Assembly: GCA_019636515.1 (NCBI GenBank)
Contig: JAHBXI010000003.1
Span: 1-64,000, forward strand
DNA from: Phycisphaeraceae bacterium
Lineage (GTDB): Bacteria > Planctomycetota > Phycisphaerae > Phycisphaerales > UBA1924
Direction of reading: 5' to 3'
DNA length: 64,000 nucleotides
Below, piece by piece: positions 34,213 through 43,600 of the stretch (positions are counted from its first letter, which is position 1; every line of letters begins with the position of its first letter). The position numbers and the translations under genes were made by a program. The notes below the pieces were generated by a model, which saw only the letters and a list, made by a program, of their open reading frames with translations, did no database searches and was not told the origin of the DNA.

Positions 34213-35576
34213 GCGCCGGACTGTGGCTCATCGTCGGTCTTTCGTTTGCCGTCGTCGGGGCGGTTTTTTCGACGTTGTTCTATTCGCTGCAGGAACTGGC
34301 GAGGACGAAGTTCGAGGAACTCGGGGAGCGTCACCCAAGCGAGACGACTCGCCGCCGTGTCCGCCTGATCCTTGAGGATCCGTCGCGTCACGCGATCGCG
34401 ACCGCGCTTCCGCGGGTGGTGTGCAACATGGCGGCGGTGGTTTCGGCGGTGTTCTGCGTGACGCGGTTCCGCGGGGTCGCGGCGCCCGAGTGGCTGGAAG
34501 TGATCCTGGGGATCTTCGCCGCGTCGATCACGGTCTGGATCGTCGGCCTGGTGATCCCGTCGAGCATCGCGAGGCACGCGGGCGAGGAGATCGTGCTGCG
34601 GTGGTCGTGGCTGGTGCGGGGGACCTACCTGCTCACCCGTCCGCTCGACCGCGTCGCGAGGTTCCTCGATCGTGTCGTGGGGCGCATGGCGGGACCGCCC
34701 GACGACCCGCAGCAGGACGCCCAGGAAGAAGTCATGTCCGCGGTCGCGGAGGGCCAGGAAGAGGGTCGTCTTGACGAGTTCGAGGGTGACACGATCGCGA
34801 GCGTGCTTCGTTTCCGGGACATCACGGTCCAGCAGATCATGACCCCCAGGACAAAGGTCGAGGCGATCCAACTGACCAGCAACCTCGGGGAGGTCACGGC
34901 GCACATCCGCAAGACGCGCCACAGCCGCATCCCCGTCTACGAGGGCACGCTCGACCGCGTCATGGGGATCTTCTACGTCAAGGACCTGCTCAAGTGGCTC
35001 GCCGGCGACAAGACCCGGGCCGAGGGTGCCTTCGACCTGCGCAAACTGCTGCGTCCGGCGTTGTTTGTGCCGGAAACCAAGACCGTGCGCGAGGCCCTTG
35101 CCGACATGCGCGAGAAAAAGGTCCACCTGGCCGTCGTCGCCGACGAGTACGGCGGGACGGCGGGCCTGATCACGATCGAGGACATCGTCGAGCAGATCAT
35201 CGGGGATATACGCGACGAATTCGAGCCCGCGCAGGACGAGTCCGACGTCGAGATCGACTCGGCCCGGACCCACGCCGAGGTCGAAGCCCGGGCGTACATC
35301 CACGAGGCCAACGCGATCCTGCGAGATCTTGGGCTCGAACTCCCGTCGAGCGAGGATTACGACACCGTCGGGGGCTGCATCACCGTCACGCTCGGGCGCA
35401 TCCCGGCCCCCGGCGAGGTCGTGCTCCTCGACGGGCTGGCGATCACCATCATCGAGGCCGAGCCGACGCACGTCGAACGCGTTCGCATCGAGAAATCGCC
35501 GCCCGCGCCGGTCCCCGTTCCGTCCGCCGTCACGGGATATGCCGCGGTCAAGACCGACGGCGGGACCCCGGGCTGA
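34209..35576 (+). CDS. CNNM/CBS-domain hemolysin-family membrane protein
   Basis: This 455-residue protein belongs to the CorC/CorB (HlyC) family. The CNNM (DUF21) transmembrane region covers about residues 1-170. A tandem CBS pair (about 205-330, starting VQQIMTPRTKVEAIQ) follows, and the C-terminal CorC_HlyC domain (about 340-430, DYDTVGGCITVTLGRIPAPG) closes it. Homologues act in divalent cation (Mg/Co) efflux or membrane quality control. Translation starts at GTG 34209, overlapping ybeY, so the pair is coupled. The 3' end overlaps the convergent peroxiredoxin gene by 29 bases. Confidence 0.92.
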   Translation: MSAGLWLIVGLSFAVVGAVFSTLFYSLQELARTKFEELGERHPSETTRRRVRLILEDPSRHAIATALPRVVCNMAAVVSAVFCVTRFRGVAAPEWLEVILGIFAASITVWIVGLVIPSSIARHAGEEIVLRWSWLVRGTYLLTRPLDRVARFLDRVVGRMAGPPDDPQQDAQEEVMSAVAEGQEEGRLDEFEGDTIASVLRFRDITVQQIMTPRTKVEAIQLTSNLGEVTAHIRKTRHSRIPVYEGTLDRVMGIFYVKDLLKWLAGDKTRAEGAFDLRKLLRPALFVPETKTVREALADMREKKVHLAVVADEYGGTAGLITIEDIVEQIIGDIRDEFEPAQDESDVEIDSARTHAEVEARAYIHEANAILRDLGLELPSSEDYDTVGGCITVTLGRIPAPGEVVLLDGLAITIIEAEPTHVERVRIEKSPPAPVPVPSAVTGYAAVKTDGGTPG

Positions 35577-36258
35577 GGCGAGTGGCTTTTTTCGCCTGGC
35601 TCCTCGCGGGCCGGGCGGTTGCTGGTCGCGGTGGCTGTTCAGTTTTCTTGGTGCGAATGGTCTTGCGTCGGGCGGCACCCAAGCCGTGCGTGGTTGCCTG
35701 GTCGTGCGTGGTTGCCTGGTCGCGCGTGGTTGCCTGGTCGCGCGTGGCTCGCCGACCATCGACCGGCTCGCCCGCGGCAAGGCGGCGGGCCGCCTCCAGC
35801 ACGGCCCGGGCGTGTCCGGGCGTCTTCACGCGGTCCCATCGGCGAGCGACTCGCCCGGCGGCGTCGATCAGGTATGTTGTCCGGATCATCCCGACGACGA
35901 GTCGCCCGTACATGTTCTTTTCGCCCCAGGCGCCGTACCGACGCGAGACCGCGGGGATTCCGGTGTCATCGGGCTCATCCGCCAGGAGTGTGAAGGGAAG
36001 TCCGTACGCGCGGGCGAAGGTCGCGTGCGACAAGGGCCCTTGCGGGCTGATCCCGACGACCTCGGCGCCGATGGCCGCGAACCCGGGATGGTGGTCTCGG
36101 AACTGGCAGGCCTGGGCGGTACACAGGGGCGTGTCATCCTCGGGGTAGAAGTACACGACCACCAGGCGCCCGCGAAAACGCGACAGGGAGATGGCACGGC
36201 CGTTCTGGCCCCGGAGGCGAAACGGCGGGGCCTTCTGGCCAGGATCAACAAGCGGCAT
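35548..36258 (-). CDS. BCP/PrxQ-type peroxiredoxin with a repetitive tail
   Basis: This 236-residue protein reduces peroxides with a peroxidatic Cys. The core reads LVVVYFYPEDDTPLCTAQAC with peroxidatic and resolving Cys five residues apart, as in BCP/PrxQ, though the usual TPGCT is TPLCT. Family length is about 155, so the last about 80 residues are an unusual extension. The extension starts with repeated Arg/Thr-rich hexapeptides encoded by an 18-bp tandem repeat and continues as a basic tail. It is convergent with, and overlaps by 29 bases, the CNNM gene. Confidence 0.9.
   Translation of the reverse strand: MPLVDPGQKAPPFRLRGQNGRAISLSRFRGRLVVVYFYPEDDTPLCTAQACQFRDHHPGFAAIGAEVVGISPQGPLSHATFARAYGLPFTLLADEPDDTGIPAVSRRYGAWGEKNMYGRLVVGMIRTTYLIDAAGRVARRWDRVKTPGHARAVLEAARRLAAGEPVDGRRATRDQATTRDQATTHDQATTHGLGAARRKTIRTKKTEQPPRPATARPARSQAKKATRLSPGSRRRS
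35686..35757. repeat. 18-bp tandem repeat in the peroxiredoxin tail
   Basis: Four copies of an 18-base unit (GTGCGTGGTTGCCTGGTC, then GCGCGTGG variants, the last diverged) encode the Thr/Arg/Asp-rich hexapeptide repeats of the extended C-terminus. It keeps the reading frame. No spacers separate the units, so it is not a CRISPR array. Confidence 0.88.
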
Positions 36259-36394
36259 GGCGGGAACCCTTGCAATGTGGAAGGTCCGCGGGCAGCGGTG
36301 GGTGTGGGTCTGTCAGTGGCCGTGCCCGTCGCGGCGGCGTGGCGGCGTGGCGCGTGGCGCGGGTCGCGTGGCGCGCGGGTCGCGGGGCGCCTCG

Positions 36395-36886
36395 TCAACT
36401 CTTCATGTTGAGGTACTGGAGCGGGATGCCAAGGTCCGCGGAGTTGAGGAGGCGGATCACGGCCTGGAGGTCGTCGATCTTCTTTCCGTTGACCCGGAGT
36501 TCATCCCCCTGGATGGACGCCTGGACCTTGAGGCCGCTTTCCTTGATGAGCCGGACAATGGACTTGGCCTTTTCCTGCTCGATGCCGTCGTTGAGTTTGA
36601 CCTCGCTCTTGGCCTTGCCGGCGAGGGCGTGCTCGTATTGGCCCCAGGAGAAGGTCTTGAGGGTGATGCCGCGCTTGACGACCGCGGACTCGAACATCTC
36701 CCGGACGCCCTTGAGTTTGCTCTCGTCGTCGGCGACGAACTTGAGTTTCTTCTCCTTGCGGTCGAGGGTGATCTCGACGGTGACGCCGCGGAAATCGAAG
36801 CGGGCGGCGATCGCCTTGTGGGTGTTGTTGATGGCGTTGTCGAGTTCGGCGTAATTGACACGCGAGACGATGTCGAACGAGGGCAT
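36395..36886 (-). CDS. YajQ-family cyclic-di-GMP-binding-type protein
   Basis: This 163-residue protein is a YajQ family member (DUF520), with two alpha/beta domains. Motifs are MPSFDIVSRVNYAELDNAIN, FDFRGVTVEITLDRKEKKLK and, near the end, IRLLNSADLGIPLQYLNMKS. Family members bind nucleotides or cyclic-di-GMP in some bacteria. ATG 36886 follows a good AGGAAAG ribosome-binding site; the frame extends further upstream without family similarity. Function in planctomycetes is not established. Confidence 0.92.
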   Translation of the reverse strand: MPSFDIVSRVNYAELDNAINNTHKAIAARFDFRGVTVEITLDRKEKKLKFVADDESKLKGVREMFESAVVKRGITLKTFSWGQYEHALAGKAKSEVKLNDGIEQEKAKSIVRLIKESGLKVQASIQGDELRVNGKKIDDLQAVIRLLNSADLGIPLQYLNMKS

Positions 36887-36988
36887 GGTCGGTCTTTCCT
36901 TCGGGTGGGCGACGCCCGGTGGTGTCGGGGTCGGCCGTGCGGCGCGCATGGTAGTCGTGGGCGAAGGCGGCGTGGGAATCACGCCGAC

Positions 36989-37567
36989 CTACCGGGAGTC
37001 GGCAAAGTCGCGGAGGCGATCGGCAAGCCTCCGGAACGATGGCGAGCGATCCCCGAGTCGCTCCAGGTCGATGCGGGAAGTGAACCTGGGCTGATCAACG
37101 GACTCCTTGTATTTTCCGCCGTTGATCGCGGCGATGCGTTTTTTGGGCGATCCCGCCGCGTCGGGGTCTTGCTCGTTGATGTCGGGGTGCCCGCCGATGA
37201 TCCAACTCTCGAATTCCCGCTTGGCGACGGCCGCGAAGCAATGCGCCGCGTGTCCCGTGGTTGACCGCATCGCCTCAAGCAGTGAAGGGCCGAGGGTGGC
37301 GGGGCAGTCGTCGTCCGCGTCGAGAAGCAGCAACAGCAGGAACCGCTTGTCGGCGAGTTCGTCGGCGCGAACGTTGGAGAGGGCAATCCTGGCGTAGCGA
37401 GCCACCACCCCGGCATCGGCCAGGCCAGTCCCGGCCCGAATCAACCTCGACTTTGGGACTCGTACAGGTGTCGGGATTCGGAGCGATGGATCGATAAGGC
37501 GCAGGAGAATCGGGAGTGACTCAGTGTCGCCGTGCCCCTCCACGATGGTGACGACAACCCGTGTCAC
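36989..37567 (-). CDS. DUF4276/TOPRIM-like protein paired with an AAA ATPase
   Basis: This 192-residue protein looks like the DUF4276 family. It starts VVVTIVEGHGDTESLPILLR, where the Glu could be the TOPRIM metal Glu, and later has LLLLLLDADDDCP, the Asp-x-Asp of TOPRIM folds. Its start overlaps the stop of the upstream AAA ATPase by 4 bases, so it is the second gene of a two-gene operon. RloA/RloB and AbiL-type phage defence systems combine an ABC-type ATPase with a TOPRIM-like protein, so defence is plausible (inference). Confidence 0.72.
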   Translation of the reverse strand: MTRVVVTIVEGHGDTESLPILLRLIDPSLRIPTPVRVPKSRLIRAGTGLADAGVVARYARIALSNVRADELADKRFLLLLLLDADDDCPATLGPSLLEAMRSTTGHAAHCFAAVAKREFESWIIGGHPDINEQDPDAAGSPKKRIAAINGGKYKESVDQPRFTSRIDLERLGDRSPSFRRLADRLRDFADSR

Positions 37568-38784
37568 GCCTCCGACTCCCAGAACGTGCCTTTGGCCTCT
37601 TCCTGGCGGCGGAGGTCGTCGGGATCAGGCTCGAACTGGTCAAGACGCAGCAACTCCCCCGGCGTGGTCAGGTGAGATTGCAGAAGTTCCTTCTTCGGGC
37701 CCGAGAGCACGCCGACGCGCGTACCGCCGTCTTCAAGGATGACGACGCGGATCATGTCGGGCTTCAGGTCGCGGTGTTCGAGCAGATCGGGGCTGTGGCA
37801 CGTCACGATGATCTGGGCCGAATCGCTCCCTTCCGTGAGGGCATCCATGAGCGCGTGAGACGCGGCGGGGTGGAGCGCGGTCTCCGGCTCCTCGATCCCG
37901 ATGAGGGATGGGCCGGCCGTGCCCTCGGGACCGACCGAGACCAGAGAAACCAGGATGCCCAGCGCCCGAATGGTCCCGTCGGAGAGGGCGATGGCTTCGA
38001 AGTTCGCGTCTCGGCTGTTCTCCCCTCGTTCCTGGAGGACCTGAAAGGTCTCGAGCGAGCCGGCCTGCTTATGCTCGATCTTCCTGATCGGCACGCCGAT
38101 GGCCTGGATGTACCGGAGCACCCGATCGAGTTTGTCCGGCGACGTCGCCGCGAGTTGCTTGATGACGCTTGCAAGATTCGATCCGTCGCGTGCCAGCAGG
38201 GATCCGGGCTCGGGGCGACGCGGGGCCTTCATCGACTCCGGGTTCAGGTTGTGAAAGACCATCCGGGTCAGGACGTCGTAGACCGGACGGAACTCCGGCA
38301 GTCCGGAGGCGGCGACCAGGAAAAGCCGGTCAGGAGACGTCGGGGGGGCCGGGGATGTCGGGGTCCAGTCCGTCAACCGGCTGTCGCGTGACGTGAACCG
38401 ATGCGTCACGGACCCGCCCGCTTTTCGAACCACGCATTCTTCGTTGCGGACTTTGAAGGTCGCCCCCTGCACGGTGGAGATCCCGAAGGCATAGGTCGCC
38501 TCGGATCCATCCGGGAGCGTGATTTCGAGGGAGATTCCAGGTGTCGTCGGCTTGCTGGCCGACTTGCGGCGGACCTGGGCGATCCCGCCGCGGCTGCGCA
38601 GCGCGTACTCAAGAGTGTTCCGCAGGGCGTCGGTGACGAACGAAAGGGCGTCGAGGATGTTGCTCTTGCCCACCCCGTTGCGGCCGACGAGCACGGTCAG
38701 CGGCCCGAGATCGAAGTCGCAGTGCTCGATGCTCTTGTACTGCCGGAGCGAGAGCCGCTTGATGGGGACGGATCGGGGATTCAC
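37564..38784 (-). CDS. AAA_21/OLD-type ATPase, partner of the DUF4276 gene
   Basis: This 406-residue ABC-like AAA ATPase has Walker A VLVGRNGVGKSNILDALSFV, the signature-like ALSDGTIRALGILVSL, Walker B SLIGIEEPETALHPAA, and H-loop VTCHSPDLLEH. The order matches SMC-like ABC/OLD ATPases with the central region replaced by a helical insertion. It has no transmembrane segments and no transporter nearby. It overlaps the next gene by 4 bases, so the two encode a complex. Such ATPase/TOPRIM pairs often act in anti-phage defence; no effector activity has been shown here. Confidence 0.78.
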   Translation of the reverse strand: MNPRSVPIKRLSLRQYKSIEHCDFDLGPLTVLVGRNGVGKSNILDALSFVTDALRNTLEYALRSRGGIAQVRRKSASKPTTPGISLEITLPDGSEATYAFGISTVQGATFKVRNEECVVRKAGGSVTHRFTSRDSRLTDWTPTSPAPPTSPDRLFLVAASGLPEFRPVYDVLTRMVFHNLNPESMKAPRRPEPGSLLARDGSNLASVIKQLAATSPDKLDRVLRYIQAIGVPIRKIEHKQAGSLETFQVLQERGENSRDANFEAIALSDGTIRALGILVSLVSVGPEGTAGPSLIGIEEPETALHPAASHALMDALTEGSDSAQIIVTCHSPDLLEHRDLKPDMIRVVILEDGGTRVGVLSGPKKELLQSHLTTPGELLRLDQFEPDPDDLRRQEEAKGTFWESEA

Positions 38785-38802
38785 GCGATCTCCGTGGCTG
38801 GA

Positions 38803-40254
38803 TCAACCCATGTGCCCGACCACCGCGTCGGCGAACTCCGAGCACTTGACCTTGCGGACCTGCGTGTCGCCCTCGGCCTTCATCAGGCGCTCGAAGTCGT
38901 AGGTCACGGTCTTGGCGGAGATCGCCCCGTCCATGCCCTTGATGATCAGGTCCGCGGCCTGGGTCCAGCCCATGTACCGCAGCATCATCTCGCCCGAGAG
39001 GATTACCGAGCCGGGGTTGACCTGGTCGAGGTTCGCGTACTTTGGGGCGGTGCCGTGGGTCGCCTCGAAGATCGCGTGCCCCGTTACGTAGTTGATGTTC
39101 GCCCCGGGCGCGATCCCGATCCCGCCGACCTGCGCCGCCAGCGCGTCGGAGAGGTAGTCCCCGTTGAGGTTCAGCGTCGCCAGGACGTCGAAGTCCCTCG
39201 GGCGCGTCAGCACCTGCTGGAGCGTGATGTCCGCGATCGAGTCCTTGATGAGCAGCATTTTCTTCCACTTCCCGTCGCCGTGCGACGGCCCGATCGAGGC
39301 AAGGACCGACTCCACCTCCTTGACGATCGCCGCCTTCTGGTCGGGCGTCATCATGTCGAAGCCCGGGTCGATCATCCGGGCGTTGGCCTGGGGCGTGAGG
39401 TCCGGGTTGGACTCCCGGTTTCCCAGGATCCAACTCTCCCGCTCCGTCACGACCCGGCCGCGGAAACTCCGCCGCGCCAGGGCGTAGCCCCAGTCCTTGA
39501 ACGCCCCCTCGGTGAACTTCATGATGTTGCCCTTGTGAACAAGGGTCAGACTGCGGCGCTTCTCGCGCAGGGCGTATTCAATCGCCGCCCAGACCAGACG
39601 CTCGGAACCCGGCACGCTCACCGGCTTGATCCCGATCCCGACGCGCACATCCCGAACCTCTCCGTCGTGCCCGATCGCCTTCTCCCAGTCCGAGACCCGC
39701 GAGGCGGTTCCGAAACGGATCTTCTCGAACTCCTTGGGAAACTCCTTCTCCAGGAAGGCGAGCATCGCCGCGCTCTGAGGCGAGCCCGCCGCGCACTCGA
39801 TCCCGGCGTAGATGTCCTCCGTGTTCTCGCGGAAGATCACCATGTCGCAGTCCTGCGGCCTCTTGACCGGGCTGGGGACTCCCTTGAACCACCGCACCGG
39901 CCGCAGGCACACGTACAGGTCGAGGATCTGCCGAAGCGCCACGTTCAGCGAGCGGATCCCCCCGCCCACCGGCGTGGTCAACGGACCTTTGATCCCCACC
40001 AGGTACTGGCGGAACGCCGCGAGCGTCTCTTCGGGCAGCCAGTTGCCCGTCGTGTTGAACGCCTTTTCGCCGGCGAGGACTTCCTTCCAGTGGATCGTCC
40101 GGTCCCCGCCATAGGCCTTCCGAACGGCCGCATCGAAGACCCTTACCGATGCCCGCCAGATGTCCGGGCCCGTCCCGTCCCCCTCGATGAACGGGATGAT
40201 CGGGTCATGCGGGACCATGAGCGAGCCGGAAGACATGGTGATCGGGGTTGGCAT
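38803..40254 (-). CDS. icd: NADP-type isocitrate dehydrogenase
   Basis: This 483-residue enzyme decarboxylates isocitrate to 2-oxoglutarate in the TCA cycle. It has the substrate segment [74 protein letters not shown], and [20 protein letters not shown]. It is about 65 residues longer than E. coli Icd (416), as in some other bacterial lineages. The ATG at 40254 was chosen because the open frame continues another 121 residues upstream without family similarity. Divergent from the hybrid kinase gene with a 355-base gap. Confidence 0.93.
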   Translation of the reverse strand: MPTPITMSSGSLMVPHDPIIPFIEGDGTGPDIWRASVRVFDAAVRKAYGGDRTIHWKEVLAGEKAFNTTGNWLPEETLAAFRQYLVGIKGPLTTPVGGGIRSLNVALRQILDLYVCLRPVRWFKGVPSPVKRPQDCDMVIFRENTEDIYAGIECAAGSPQSAAMLAFLEKEFPKEFEKIRFGTASRVSDWEKAIGHDGEVRDVRVGIGIKPVSVPGSERLVWAAIEYALREKRRSLTLVHKGNIMKFTEGAFKDWGYALARRSFRGRVVTERESWILGNRESNPDLTPQANARMIDPGFDMMTPDQKAAIVKEVESVLASIGPSHGDGKWKKMLLIKDSIADITLQQVLTRPRDFDVLATLNLNGDYLSDALAAQVGGIGIAPGANINYVTGHAIFEATHGTAPKYANLDQVNPGSVILSGEMMLRYMGWTQAADLIIKGMDGAISAKTVTYDFERLMKAEGDTQVRKVKCSEFADAVVGHMG

Positions 40255-40609
40255 GGCGGTGGATTCCTCGATGATGTGGATCTGCAAATCGTCGTACCGG
40301 GGTCCTGGTCGGGGCCACCTGGTCGGGGCCACCGGGTCGGGGGATGGGGGTGGATCGAACGGGCGTTGCGAGGCTCCCGTGGGCTGTATCGGCAAGATTA
40401 GCGCGGCGTGGTGGGGTATGCACCCGGCCTCTTGAAACCGAAGACTGAGGAATAACCCCTTCCAAATCCTACTCGTATTGTGCGGCATCTTCCGGTACCG
40501 TGGGGGAAGCCATCCCGTGCTAGGTTCCCGCGCCGGAACTTCTTTCCGAGGCGGTGGTGACAGGGAGGCGGTCGTGGGCGGGTATCGACGTCGGCCGGGT
40601 GAGGAGTCG
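40255..40609. other. Divergent intergenic region between icd and the hybrid kinase
   Basis: No gene is seen in this 355-base stretch, whose open frames are Pro/Arg-rich shadows. It holds a direct repeat of CCTGGTCGGGGCCA (40304-40331, with a partial third copy) on the icd side. A comparatively AT-rich patch around 40430-40490 (TTGAAAC, AATAACC, GTATTGT) is the likely place of the kinase promoter, though no clear -35/-10 pair stands out. Confidence 0.5.
40304..40331. repeat. 14-bp direct repeat in the icd leader
   Basis: Two perfect copies of CCTGGTCGGGGCCA are followed by a degenerate third (CCGGGTCGGGGG). They lie about 50 bases upstream of the icd start. The length is not a multiple of three and the site is non-coding. 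Confidence 0.8.
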
Positions 40610-43600
40610 ATGGACATGCTTGGCGTGGCGGGCGGTCACCGGCATCGAGTGTTCCAGGCTGCAGCCGCGGTCGTTGTGATCGCCGTCATCGTGGCATTCG
40701 CGTTTGCCGCGCCGCCGTCGGTCACCAAGCGCCCGATCCGCCACACCTTCCCGCGCGACCAGATCGTCATAGGACTGCCCGAGCCGTCGCACGTGCGCGG
40801 GCTGCTCGAACGCCGCACGGATCACATCGACGGCTTTGCCAGGCGACTGGCCGAGGAAGCCGCGGCGGTCGTTGGATTCCGGGTCAGGGTCGTCGAGTTG
40901 CCCGGATCAAATGGGATCGCGGCGCTTCGATCCGGAGAAGTGGATGCCCTCGCCGCGCTCTCGATTTCGGCGGACAACCTCACCTCGATCGTCTATACAT
41001 CGCCCCTGCTGGTGACGCGGGGCGCCGTCTTTGCGCGCCCCGGGGCGATCCGCAGCGCCACCATCGAGACTCTTCGCGAGGGCCGGGTGACGGTGGCGTC
41101 CGCGGGCGTGGCGCATCAGTGGTGCCTGGAGCATGACATCCCGTGCATCCCGGCGGGTTCACTGGTCGAGGCGCTGCGTTCGGTTGTTCGAGCAGAGGCG
41201 GACTATGCGGTGACGACGCAGGTTTCCGGCCGTGTCGATGTGGCGCGATACGGGATCCGGGGGCTGGTCGAGATCCCGCTGGATGACGAAGGCCTCTGGC
41301 GGTCCTTTGCGATGGCGTGCCGGATCGAGGACGCCAGCCTGATGTCCGACCTCGACAGCGGGTTGGCGATTCTGCGCGACAGCGGGCGGTTCAACCAACT
41401 CTACGACGCCTGGGTCGGCCGGTTTCAGCCGCGTGAAGAGCAGCCCCCCATCAACCCGGTTGTCCTGCGGTGGCTGGGTGGCCTCGTCGGCCTGGTCATG
41501 TTCGCCGCGGTCGTGGCGTACGCGGTCTCGCAGCGAAGGCTCGCCCAGCGAACCGCCGCCCTTCGGGCCAGCGAGGCGATGTTCCGCGTGCTGTTCGATG
41601 AATCGCCCGACGGCGTGATGATCGTGGATCCATCGACGCTCGCCCCGATCGAGGCCAACGCGGCGATGGCCACGCTGCTTGGGATCTCTCCGAAGGACGT
41701 CGTCGGGTTCACCCCTGACCGGTGGTGCGCGCAGTGGGATGATCCCAGGCACCAGGAGGACCTTGCCCGGACGGTCCGCACGGGCTCGGGCGACTTCGAC
41801 ACCGCCATTCGTTCTTCCGACGGTCGCGTGATCGACGTGCGCAGTCGGGTTCGTCCGATCCTGGTCGGCGGGCGGCATCTCCTCCAGGTGATCTTCCGGG
41901 ACATCACCGCGACCAAGCGGGCCAGGGAGGCGATCGACCGCGAGCACCGGCTCTTCCTCGCCGGCCCGGTCGTCTGCTTCCGGTGGCGCCACGAGCCGGG
42001 ATGGCCGGTCGAGTACGTCTCGGAGAACGTGACGCAGTTCGGGTACGCCCCGGAGGACCTGACGTCGGGCCTGATTCTGTATTCCTCGCTCATCCATCCC
42101 GACGATGTCGGCCGTGTTTCGGAGGAAGTCGCGAGCCACCTGGGCTCGGACCGAACGCACTTTGTCCAGGAGTACCGGATCCGCACGCGAGACGGCCGGT
42201 GGGTCTGGCTGGCCGACTACACGACGATCGTAAGGGACGCCCTGGGCGCGGCGACACGGATGGAGGGCTATGTCATCGACATCACGCCCCAGCGTGCCGT
42301 CGCCGACTCCATCCGCGAGAGCGAGGAACGCTACCGCGCGATCGTCGAGAACACCCCCGCGCTGATTTTTTCGTACTTTGTTCCCGACGGTGGCTTGCCG
42401 CAACTCCGCATCGTCAATTCCCAGGTCACTCGCTGGCGTGAGGTCTTCCCCTGGCTCCGGGTCGGGTTCGATTACCGCGAGACCATCCGGCCGCACATTC
42501 ACCCCGACGACCTGGCGGCGTATGACGCCGAGGTCGCGCGGGCACGCCGCGACCGTGACCGGTTCGAGATCGAGTACCGCCTGAGATCGGTCACGGGCGA
42601 GTATCGCTCGCTGCAGATCCTGTGCATTGCCATACCGTCCGAGGGGGGCTTGCAGTGGCAGTGCATGCTGGTGGACGTCACCGAGATGCGTCGCGCTTCG
42701 GAGGCTGCCCGTCGGAGCGAGCAGCGGTACCGCGAGATCTTCGACAAGTGCCACGACGCCATCGTCGTCTTCCGGCCCGCGGGGGAAGTCATCCTCGACG
42801 CCAACGAGCGGGCCCTCCAACTCTACGGGTACTCCCGCGAGGAATTCGTCGGAAAGTCCTTCTCGATGGTCTCCTTCAGCGACAACCGGAGCCGGGAGGC
42901 CATCGAGCGGACGCTGCGTGACGGGGTGTTCTCCGATTCGGCGTGGAAGCAGCGGTGCCGCGACGGGTCGCTCATCCGCATCGACGTGGTCTCCACCCTC
43001 ATCGAGTTCGACGGGGAGCCCGCGATCCTTTCCTTCAACCGTGACATCACCCGCCGGTACGAGGTGGAGTCCGCCCTCGATGAATCCGAGCGACGATACC
43101 GATCCTTCGTTCAGCGCAGTTCCGAGGGAGTCTGGTGCGTCGAGTACCCGGAGGGCGTCCCCATCGCGCTCCCCATTGACGAGCAGATCGAACTGTTCTA
43201 CCGCCACGGCGTCGTGGGCGACTGCAACGACGCCATGGCCCGCATGTACGGCCTGGTGTCGTCCGAGCAACTGATCGGCCGCCGGTTCGAGGACATGCTT
43301 CCCCCCACCGACCCGCACAACATCGAGTTCCTTCGGTCGGTGATCCTCAACGGGTACCGGATCGAGGACGCCGAGTCGCACGAGGTCGATGTCCACGGCC
43401 GACCGCGATTCTTCATGAACAGCATCGCGTGCGAGATCGAGGAAGACAAGGTCGTCCGTGCCTGGGGCATCCAGCGCGACGTCACCGCCCGAAGGATCGC
43501 CGAGAACGAACTCGCCGAGGCGAGGCGCAAACTCCGCGTCGCCGTCCAGAGCGCCGACCTGGGCACCTGGACCCTCGACCTGGGAACCGGCATGGTCGAG

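Noticed and set aside
35686..35757. CRISPR array
   Set aside because: The 18-bp units are directly adjacent with no spacers and lie in a reading frame. The 12-bp arrays at 27705 and 28781 likewise lack spacers.
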